This document shows, piece by piece, positions 48,401 through 60,400 of a stretch of 64,000 nucleotides of DNA (position 1 is the first letter of the stretch; each line of letters begins with the position of its first letter). The position numbers were made by a program, and so were the translations under genes. Below the pieces are notes generated by a model. The model searched no databases and was not told the DNA's origin. It was given only the letters and a program-made list of their open reading frames with translations. Source of the DNA: Blastobasis lacticolella (taxonomy: Eukaryota > Arthropoda > Insecta > Lepidoptera > Blastobasidae); contig LR990051.1 in the NCBI GenBank assembly GCA_905147135.1, positions 16,273,115 through 16,337,114 on the forward strand, read 5' to 3'.

Positions 48401-51400
48401 TCCTAGTTTGCGTATCTTTCAGCTTCCTAGGACTTCTGTAAGTAGCCTAGAGTCAAAATCGACGTAGGTATTTTAGGTGCTAATAAAATCCTAAGTATAA
48501 AGAACAATTAAATGAAGCTTTATGCATTTTATTTCTGCTACGTAAATGTACGTAGTTTACCCCAAAAATTTGGGCTTTCTGGCATTATCTAGATCGAAGA
48601 TATAAGTGTCTGAAAATTCAACGAAACGCTTAGAGAAAAGGTAGGCGGGCCTATTTTTTGCTTGGCATGACGGAGGCATTTCCGTACCCCCAATTATTAT
48701 TTTACCAAGATTGACATTATTTACTGTATTTAAAACTAAAATTACAATACCTAGGCTCAGGTATTATGATATCAGTTATTATAATCACAACTCCTAAAAT
48801 AATATGTAATAAATATATTTGAAGCTGAGTTTTGTAAATGTAATAGCAGTTCCACACAAGTTTGCGTTTGCATACCCTAGAGAAAATTACGCGGATTCTA
48901 ATGAAACTCATTCAATAAATTGAAGGTACTTCTTAAAGGCTGTGTAATATATTCGGTAAATAGATACCTTTCCCGGGCGCCTTTCGCAGTTTGCAGTCTT
49001 GTTTTCCAAGCTAAAATGTCCAAATCCAACGAATATTACTGTAATTTGTTAGCAGTTCCCGTTCGTAGCTATTTTAATAACGTGAAATTCAAGACTGCAC
49101 CAACCTGACTGGGAAATAGTAGATTTTCCATTGTCAAAGTAATTTCAAATTAATATTACGATGATGCTCGTCTTGTCTGGTGTTCTCGATATAGGTACAT
49201 TTAAAGTATCTGACACTTATGTGTATAGAATTTTTCAACCGTTCCCAGTAGCCTTGCTAAATGGTATCTATTTATCAGTAACTGGTAGTCTATTTGGAAC
49301 GAAATTCCCAGTAGTACAACTGTTGTAGGTTTTAGGTTTAAGAATTATCTTCCAAATAGACTTACCGATAAAGATGGTTAATGTGTCCACAGCTGATTAT
49401 TCATTCCGTTTAGATATAGTGCCGTAACGGTACCTATGTTATATTTTTTGCAATTTTTGTGACCCCAGTCAAGCCTAAAGCTATCTCTTCCATGAATTCC
49501 AAGAAGTGTCGAATCTGAACAAATAATTTGACTCGGGACCCTGATAGAGGCCGGAACTGACAGCTAGGATCAATGATCATGATTAGAATACGAAATCAAA
49601 GTGAAAATAATTTATTAGGTATCAAGGTCAGGTATCAAGGTTCTAATTCGCCCAGGTGAGAACCACCGCCTCATCTATTTCTTCCGCCAAGTAACAATGC
49701 TTCCATTGTTGTGTTCCGTTTTAAAGGATAAGGTAGCCAGCGCAATTACATGACGCCTTTCATCTTCACAGTGGCAATGCACGGTTCTGCATTTTTGTTG
49801 CCTGCAAGCTAATTGCATGAATCGAAGATGTTATGTGAGACAGTTACCGCTTACCATCACGTAGATTAAAAAAGCTTAAACGACTCCGCCCGCGTAGCTA
49901 CGTAACGTAGCTTCATAACCAGTTACGTACAAAACAAAATTCTTAGTAACTTGTTTCGATTCGAATAGGTTTTCAAAACCGTCCGATAAAGTCTACATAA
50001 ATATACTCAAATCTAGTACAGTCTAGCTTCTCTGAGCTTGCAGATGTCCTGGACGACGGTGGCCGCTTTCCATCAGGTGGACCGTCCGTCCGTGTGCCCC
50101 CCAGGCAATAAAAAAGTCTACAATTTCCCAAACTTCTAAAGCATCTCGATGAAACTGGTTTTTAATGAACAAAATAGGACCTAAATCGGTCCATCCGTTA
50201 GAGAGTTACAATACCGCAGACAGAACCACAGTTAGATACCTACGTAATAATTCCCCATTTTAAGTCGGGGGTTAATAATTATAATTATTGTCAAATAAGA
50301 ATCTAGGATACAGAAGAACACTTATCTTCTATTGCCAGCAGTGAACATCACACGGCCTATATCTTATTTTTTTCTCGGGCTCGTGTCGTTGACTGTAGAA
50401 ATCGAATCTAATCCGAATCTGACTAAATAAGAAACTGACCTCCTCAAAATACGTCTTCCTGAAAATCTGACCTACATCGCCGAGTTCATTTGACATTTCA
50501 TTTGATTTTTGTTTTTTCATTTGATTTTGATATTTGATTTTTCATTATAATGAATTGTAATGTGTTTCTTATAAAGATACTTCCTAGGTACCAACTTGCC
50601 ACTTTGACGTGTAACTCTGTTACTAATAAAGTATTTGTATTTGTATTTGCATAATAGTGAACCTAAGTTTGAATTGAAATAAATACATTACGAGCACAAC
50701 AGAATCGATGAGATGCTTTTACTTCACGTATTTACTCTCCACTCTATTCCATACTTTTGCACCTAGGGAGACAACTACAGTAAACTTCGAGTCACTACTT
50801 GCAAGTCGAATATATCAACGTCACATAGAATATGCACCTGCAATACTCCAAGACACACAATTTCATTTAAAACTTTCCTGCTTATCCACCAAACTTGTAT
50901 GAGAACCAGCTAAATATTTCAAAACTAACAACTGTCAGCCAATTTATCAGGCGAAGCGGTTCGGAGTTCCACTCTATGTGATTTCGCCGGTTCGCCCCTA
51001 ATATAATAATATTTTATGAGCTATTTCCCATCCCCCGGTAGTAAGGGTACACATTATATCTTTCATCGTGTGGTAAGGGATTGTGGACTATATCATAGAG
51101 CGAAGAATCGTCGCATATTTTGTAGAATTGCGGTTTTTTCATGTATTTATGTACAATTTTTTTCTTCTACGGCAAAAAAAGAGTTTGCTGTGGTGACTCA
51201 GATGGAACCACAGAGCAAAAAAGATGACATGAAGGTAGGTAACTTTCCAATATTTTTGAATGGAACGTATTTATCTGTTTCTTTTTTTATGTCCATTGCC
51301 ATGGATGTATTAGTAGATATAAATATTATGTATTATATGTATTATAGTAGCTCTATTTTTACCATGCTACAATAAAATGTATAGGTAATTGTTGTAAATA

Positions 51401-54400
51401 TTCGAATATAAATATTATTATTGTAATTGTTATGGATTCGTTTCAAATATAATGAGGAGTTTTCCAATAGGTATTTAAGGCATTCCTAACCACTCACTAG
51501 ATGGCGCCCCTACAATTTTGGTAATTGATAATCGCTTGAAATATTTTATTAACAAACAGGATAGAAACACTGTGTACGTTGTATTGGATAATATTATATT
51601 TGTCAATAGTTTTCAACCATTTTAGAGGTTGTAATAATAATGGAACATAGTGCCAACTCCTATAAATATTTCTTTTTACACTTCGTTCAACCTTTAACAG
51701 TTATGTTTATATTAATAAACACTTTATTTTCAAGTTTAGTATTACTTGGCTGCATGAAATCATTGCCACCATCATACATATTAAAAGAAGATTACCAAAA
51801 TTGTAGGAGCGCCATCTATTGATGCTTTTTGAAACAAACTATCAATACCTACTGGAAAACTCCTCATTACAAGTGTAATTTTTGCATATTATCTACGCTC
51901 GACAGGCAAAATGAAGACCATATTGTAAAGGAGTTTGCAGAGATATCGTAGTTTATGGCACTGATACCCTGTCTGCTTTATAACTTTAGGCATAACTAGA
52001 AAAGAAAAAATTATGGTCAAATACGATTCATACCCGCACCGAGGGTTCCGTACAAATTTGTAGGTATGTAAATAGTTCGTTTATCGTGGGAATCGAATCT
52101 CAATATTTACCTCTTTTTTCCGATTACTTATAATCTTTATTATATATTTCGGATTTTTTCTTTTACTTGTGCTTGTGCATGGCATTGCTTTTTGCCATAT
52201 TATATGATTCTAGGTTTAGGGGAAGTATAATTTAATTGCTTTTATTTATTTATTTAAAACTTCATGCACATTACGGTACAATTGACGTTCACTTAGAAGT
52301 ATTATTTCACTGCTCCAAAGAATTACAGACCTAAGTATATGATACTAGTTTCAGCTCCATGCGTTACTGAGACAATGGGTCTTAACAGACGAACGGGCGG
52401 TCAAGAAAGTCATACTATAGGGTTCTTATTTTTTCTTTTATGGTACCCACCCCTAAAATCCAGGTAAATACCGCCATTTCTGCTTACGTACGCAATCCGT
52501 CACAGCTACCCTTTCATAAGACAACAATGTCAATGAAAATTTGATATTGGAACATAACATTCGCAAAGTACTATCACGCGATTGAACGTTACCGAAGTTT
52601 GTATGGAAGGAATCGGGCTTTCGCATCGTTGCAATCTATACCTTATTACCAACAGGTTAAGGTCCTTACAGAATTCAGTCTTTGAACTGTGTACGCGGGC
52701 TTCCTTGTACCCTCTAAGATAAACAAATGGAGTAAACACGTTTATCTAATGTTTATTCACGGCAGTCGGCAGCTAATAATAGCTACCGCAATATTAATAA
52801 TTTGTTTTATATGACATGTATATAGGAGGAAGGGCTTGCATTACATTGATATTGAGTGACAATTATAATTGTAGGTAATTATAAATAAGTCTGGCCATGC
52901 CGCCCCCGCCGGGCACGGGAAGGAGAGGCCGGCCCAAGAAGCGATGGCTTGACGTAGTCAAGACTGATATGCGTGCCAATAAGCTCACCACGAGCGAGGT
53001 GGGCCAGGAGAGGCGGGAGGGCGGACCCTGGGCCCTCGCATGCCGCGCGGGGGCGTTACCGGGACATAACTCTAAGATGATGATGATGATGATAAATAAG
53101 TGTCTCATACGGTGAGAGAAAACATCGTGATGAAATCTGCAAATTCTGGAAACTGAATGTGTAACTGTGATCCAATCTGGCCATGTCCCCCTGGTAGCAG
53201 CGTCACGGAGGTCAGATGGCAGTCGCTCCACTGTAATTACCTGATCTGCTTAATTCTAGATTATGACGGTCTCCCGTACAGCTGTGAAACCAGCCTTTGT
53301 ATTTCCCTTCTCCTCCGTCAACATTCATATAAACATACATAAAGTTAACGCCTCTGTTTCACAGGTGGGGCAGGCAGAGACTACAGACTACTCTACTAGA
53401 TACTGGAGCGAGTTTACCTGATTTGACTTCTGTATATAAAAATTTTTCTCTATGGATTCGACACCATTGATCCAATAGTGACAGCTTTTGATCATCGCCC
53501 AGAAATAGGGTTCTTTGTGTGTCTACAAAACTGTTCGCTTTCATAAAAATATAATCAACTACAGGCCAATGTCACTGCTGACAGCGCACCATCTTTATTT
53601 CTTATTTGATCTGAGCCTAGTATATAGAAAGATGAACTTTTAAAAATCAACGTCAATATTTTTTATCAAAATTTACATAATCATTATCATTAATACTAGC
53701 TAACGGTCTATTTTTGAACTTGACTGAATATTTATTTTCATACCTACATTACGCTTTTCTCCCGTAAGGGTAGGCAGAGACCACATTGTTCCACTTGCCA
53801 CGGTCCAGACAAATGTCTCTAGCATCTTCCATATTCATCAACTTTTTCATATAGTATGATCGTCGGTTTAAAGTACTCCCCTGACCTTTCTTTAAAATAT
53901 CTCCGATTTCATTGTCTCGATCTTAGGCTTCCAATGCTTCCATTCACTCTTGGCACATATATATTTTTCACATACTACAATATTTCATTCCATCTCGACC
54001 CGTTTAGCGGGACCTGGCTCCCATTGGGATAAGCACTTTAGCGGACATTAAATATTTCTGATTCATTTCCCATCGAGGGCATAGAGCATGCACGACAATG
54101 CTGTAGGCCGTGAGGCATAGTGCTCCTATAAAACTAGATTCTAGGCTTTGACTCTAGGTAGGTATCTATTCTTTTTATTTAATGCTATGGTGACAAACGA
54201 GAAGACGTAAGCGATAACTGTCGCCCATAACATCTACTATCCATAAATAAATAAATGAAATAAATTAAAAACACTTTACTAATTCAAGCACAATTCTTTT
54301 ACGCGCAAACGTGATCGCAGACAAAAGCTATAGTCACATACAACATTATCATCAGGTACATTCAACAGTATATTATTAGTATACTATTATATTAGCCTAA

Positions 54401-57400
54401 ATCATCCCACTGTTGGGCAAATTACATAGATCATCATAACGACCTATAAACCTGAGTTTGCCAATCCTAAAACCCATAACTTGGCCAGAGTAATTGGATA
54501 ATGTCCCAGAAACATAACAGCCCAGCAACACAATACTAGCTGCACACCAGAAGCAGTGAACGACTCTGCCAGAAGGGTCTAGCATGCTATCCTCCTGATC
54601 TACGCTGTTTAACCAAAGTCCAAAATCAATACTCATCGTAAGAAACAAAATTTGTAAGGAAAATAGAAATTGCTAAGAAGAAAAATTAAAAAAGAAAATA
54701 ATAACTAGAAATAAAACTACAAAGAATAAATAAGGAGAGAAGTTTTTAAAAGTAAAATCAAAGGAATGTAATCGTTCATTTTTGAATCGCTCTCCTCGAG
54801 TCATATGGTTTTCGGTGTTGATTTCGGTCATGATTTTCGACACGAAAAAGTTTTTTTTTATTATAGTCGCAACGGCGAAAGCTAACGTATTACGAAAGAT
54901 ACGACAATAAGTGCCTCTAAAATAACTATTTTGACAGTAATAAGTTAAAAGTTTACGAATGTAATTAAATGAGCAAATGTTTACAAATGAAATGAAAAAA
55001 TGAACATTATTTCTAATCAATATTTTACGAAAATCTGGTTTAAACATGTGTGGTTTCGCGAACCGCTTCAGTTCCCATGCTAGCCTGCCAAGTCCACGAT
55101 GGCCTATTTGATAATGCGATTATCTATTCCAGCAAATTAGACACTCCAATGGATAGTTTCGCGAGCTCGAACGGTGGCCTCAATCTTAGAAGGGGTTTAT
55201 TATAGCTGTTTCTGAGGCTTGATAGTACTGGGTAATGGTAAAGAAAGGTTGCATAGGTGTTGGGGGTTTTGACAGTGTTTGGTTGTTGTTCTAATGTCAG
55301 ATTGTAATACTTTTGTGACGAGAAAACGTGTGTAGATACAGCTTTAATCGAAAATTTTTATGGAACAAATGGCAAACCACAACAATTTTCAACTTTAAAT
55401 TTACAAGTTAATTATGATCGTTTGAAATACGTGATTAGATAGACGTCACGGCCACAAAGTGAAAAACGGAAATTATTTAGAAAGTGGCCTCTATTTTTAA
55501 CCCCCAACTTAAAAAGAGGGATAAGTCTGACGTGCGTATCTGTGGCTTTGTGTATCTGTCTGTGGCATCGTAACTCCCGTACGGATTGGCTGATTTGAAA
55601 GACTTAATTGAGATGTTTTTTAGCTTTGTTTCATTAAAATTGATTCTGTAGTAAGTATTGTGCTTCATCCGGAGGCACTAGGCCAGCTTGGTAAAGGCCT
55701 AATCCCTAAACACTGACCACCATCAGGTCATCAGGTGGTTATCATCAGGCTGTCTGCTCGTTTATCACTGTGTAGCATAAAATAAAACACTTAGATTTGT
55801 GTCAAGAAGGCCTGACCACTTGACATTATTTGGCAAATCAGATAATTACAGTGGAGCGACTACCTGCTGACCTCCGTCCGTGGCCTTATTACTGAACAGA
55901 TTGGATAATGGTTACACATTCTGAATCTGCGGGATTTCTTAAGATATAGCATCAGTGTTTCACTCATTGTCAGAAAAGTAATTGGTGCATGACGGCATTG
56001 GGGATCGAACTTTAGGCCACCGAGATTCTAGGTAAATATGTATAAATATGTTTATGTTATTTATAGCTTTCACCTTTAGAGCCTAAAAATACAATGTCTA
56101 AGTAAGTTGGTATTATTTACGTACTCGATCGAGCCGCGTAACTTTGCACGTCCACCGCAGCATTTTCATTTCGTTGGCGTGGAGTTCGCGAACGTGTTTC
56201 GTCAGCGCTTTTGTTCGCAGCGAAACTTTGTAAGCAACTGAACCCGTGAAATCGATTATACGTAATCGCAAAAGTAACAATTTCAATCATCGAAATCAGA
56301 GAATTGTTAGCAACATAGTTACGTATTACCCTACAGGTATCCTGGCGCTTAGACAATAAATTTTATTAGCATACACGCCGAGATTCATCACCCATAGTCA
56401 ATTTAAGTTCCACTGAATCCGTTCCACAGCGTATTTTACCCACTGAACTATTCAGCGCTAGAAAGAAATGTGTCACAAAGGTGCAAGCACAAAGGGCAGG
56501 AAGAGTGGGCTTCCTTCCTGGGCGGTGGGAACCGTGATTATGCGTCACATGTCTCGAGCGCGACCCGTTGGGCGGTGGGTCAGACCGGAGCGAGCGCTAG
56601 AAGAGATAAACGTGATTTTTATTACAACTTCGAGTCACTTCAAGACATACTAACGTACGGACATCACGAGCCTTTTTACAGTGCACGGGAAAGATGTGAA
56701 ATGAGCTTCTCGAAGTCTTTGCTTTGCACTATAACATGGGGTTCTTCAATCGCTTGTCTACAGGTACTCAAAGGCCGGCGTTGCATCTGCTCCTTTTAGG
56801 TTTCAGATGTCCTGCACGACGATGGCCGCTATCCATCAACTGGATCGTCTGTTCGTGTACTTCCCTAGGCAATAAAGAAAACCTGGTGGCAGATTTACCG
56901 CTAGCCGCTGAGCTGGGATTAGCCGCTACGAAATAGAAGAGTAGCTGATAGTTTAGTGGTGTAATTGACAGGGCTTCTAGTCCGCTAATTTCCTAATGGC
57001 CCGATTAAATTCTAATTAGATTACAATCGCAGCTCAATGGTAGTTTGACATGTTGTCGGTATTCTGCTACTGTTAGTATGGGTCGATTGAATTGTAATCG
57101 GATCGCAGCTTAATGACAGGTTTACGCGTTTTTTGTATTGTGCTACAAGTATAAGCTGCGATTGTGATTCAATTACAATTCAATCAAACCATAGTAAAAT
57201 AGTGGACGTGTGGTATCCGGTAGAGTAGAATAGCACCAACCCCTTATACTCATGGGTGTCGTACAAAGCGACTAATGTTTTCGAGCCACAAGATCAAAAG
57301 TCTCTGGAAAATGGGCAGCAGCATTTTCGCTTGTTATGTTTAAACAGTGCGATCTCCAACCCGCCTGCCAAGCGTGGAGATTATGGCAATAACTTCCCCT

Positions 57401-60400
57401 TTCGTGGAAGAGGCCCTAAGTCCTGCAGTAGACTGTTACGGGCTATGATAATGATGATGATAGTAAAATAGTCGACTCGAGGACCAGGTTGCATTACGGT
57501 GTAAAAGCATCCATCCCCAATATTACGCAATAGCTCAACAGAGCGACATAAGTTGTAAAGATTTGAGCAGATTCATGATGGATTCGGGTCAAGTGTAGAG
57601 ATTTGTAACGTATGTCGGTAGCTACACAACGATATGAAACTCTATCGAGTGTGTAGACTTTCTGGAGTGCTCTCAGCGCTACTTATATAACTCCTGTGTA
57701 GTTTGTAGTGCTCCAAATTGCTGTGGCAACGGTAATTTGATGACAAATTTGATTCGCCGGTATGTCGCTCTAGTTGTAGAGGTAAGTATTTTACTATTTC
57801 GGAATAAACTAGTACAAAGCTATGTGATGGTATGTAAATTTTCATTTTCTTGATTATAAGTGAGTATTTTTGATATCAACTTTGTCGCAAACTTTTTTCC
57901 ATTAAAAATCCACTCATCTTGGTGTTAATGTCTCGGTTACCCGGGGTCCATTTGACAATAAGGATTTGGCTGGTCAGGTAATTACAATGGAGCGACTGCC
58001 ATCTGACATTCGTGACCCTGTTACCAGGGGAATATGACCAGGTTGGATCATGGTTACACATTTAGTCGCCTGAATGTGCAGGTTTCATCACGATGTTTTC
58101 TCTCACCGTACGAGCATCGGTTAGTATATTCAACTAATGTATATAACTCAGAAAAGAGTCATTGGTACATGGCTGCAGTGGGATTACAAGTCGGATACTA
58201 ATCCCTAATCGTACATAAAAATGTACTCCGTAATGTCAATCCGTCGAAATAGAAGAACAGATGCGAATTCACACTACAAGCCATTAAGTTGCTTTAGTTT
58301 TGTAAGAGAATAACCATTTTGAACGATCTACAAATCACCAATAATTACTATAGTTATTTTTCTATTTGTTTAAATAAATAATAAATATTCTTTGGACAAA
58401 TTCACACGGCGCCATCTAGCCCCAAAGTAAGCAAAGTTTGTGTTGTGGGTGTTAGATAACTGATATACTACTTAAATACTTATTTTTTAAATACATACTT
58501 GTGATACATATACATATATAGCACCCAGACCCGTAATAGAAATTAAAATTTACCATTTTAATTTTTGCCTAGCCGGAAATCGAACCCGGGACCTCTTGCG
58601 TGGCCGACCGGCACGAATGTCGTGTTTAAATCGATAAAAAAATTTTTAGAGATAGACTTTAATCGCTAGCGAGTCGAAGAAAAATATTAAAATAACGTTT
58701 AGATCAAACGCCAGAAAAATATGTATTTATATATTTCGTGGAAATGTACGCTAGAATGTACTAAGAACTTATACTTAAATTCCCAGCAGTACCCAACTCG
58801 AATCGTTGAACCGACTGATTTAGCGAACCACATTCTAAATTCTCTCCCGCTTTAATATAGGCCCGTCTTTCGGAGAATGTTTTTTCTTCAACAAAACATT
58901 TTATCAGCCATGTTCTTTGTTGTTTCACGTACTTTAAATGGTTTTATCTTGTAGGCGGTGGGTAAATGCCGTTCACTTTGTTTTATCCAGTACATAATAC
59001 TTTCGTAATGGGTTACGCAGTTATTGAACACGAGTTTACCATAATCCTTGCTGAACAATCTTTAGAACTCTTTAAGGATATAAACTCTTAGGTGCTTAGT
59101 CTTGTAAACGTGAAAGATAAAACTTTTCTACTACTTTACATTTACGTTATACATCTTGGCGTGTCCCGATTACAATAATAATCATCTTGGCGTGTCCCGG
59201 TTGCGTACGAGGGCCTGAGGTTCATGGTCCAGGATTTGGCAGATCAGAAAATTACGCGAAAGTTTTCCCTCACCGTAACAGCTTCGGTTAGTACATAAAT
59301 CTTAAAGGGTCATTGGTACCTGGCTGCAGTGGGATGGGATGCGGTCCCTATCGGATACCGTAACCACTCGGCCACCGCCGCTTACATAATAATCTATATT
59401 CCATATTTTAAACGCCACATCGTCACTTACCACCAGGTGAGATACTGGTCAAATGCCTGGCTAGTCTAATTTAGAAAGAAAATTATGTAGCAGGAATATT
59501 GAGCGGATTTAAGCCTAACATCGCGAACTAAATTACTAACGGCATGATTGCACATTGCAAAGGTCAAGGCTGTTTAGATTGCAGAGGATTGGCGTGTGAC
59601 CTGCTTTGCTCGGCACTTCCACCTAATTTTCGCATTCTAGCAGTAATGCAGAACTTGTTATAAGTACCTACCTACACTTTGTTATACATACTTCTATATA
59701 TCTTAGGATTTGATATAGGGTAGCCTACCCTTTCGTTGGCACCCCTCCAGTTATTGGCACTTTTGCATTTAGATTAAAAAAACAAGGATACCACAGATAA
59801 CTCAGAGTTACTTCCGTAAAAAATAAAAAGTGTAGGTATATTTCTATTTTAAAAGTGGCAACACAACACTAGTAAACAATATGACGGCTTACTGTCAACA
59901 ACTTCAGTTGTGTGCTCATATTTCGGTGCAAAATTTTGGTTTTTTGTTAAGGTAAGACCTTTGCGAACGCTATTATAATAGGTTAATTTTAACAACAAAA
60001 TGTTTACAAGTTGTTTTGTAGGCATCTGAACCTCTTTAAGCAGTTAATTTACCTTATATTTATTCAATTTATATTAACATAGTTTGTTTAATTGAGGTGC
60101 CAACATTTAGAACAACAATTTACAAGGCATGTTATTATTGGCACTACTGCTAATATTTAGGATATTGTAATATTTTGTGACTATCAACTTTAGAGTTTAG
60201 TCGTAAAGGCTTAAAGTGTATATTCGATTCTGTATTACAATTTTTGTTTGTATATAGTGTTTTCCAAATATTGGTCCCTGTGCCAATATGAAAAAATCTA
60301 TTATTGGCAGTGGTGCCAATATTAGAATAGTCGATGCCAATATTAGGATAGTTGATACCAATAACACTTTTTGTTTATTTTAGCTGCATATTGCATTATG

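Noticed and set aside
51640..51822. 60-residue hydrophobic frame
   Set aside because: It lies inside the 420-bp TIR element, overlaps its inner inverted repeat and has no initiation or family evidence.
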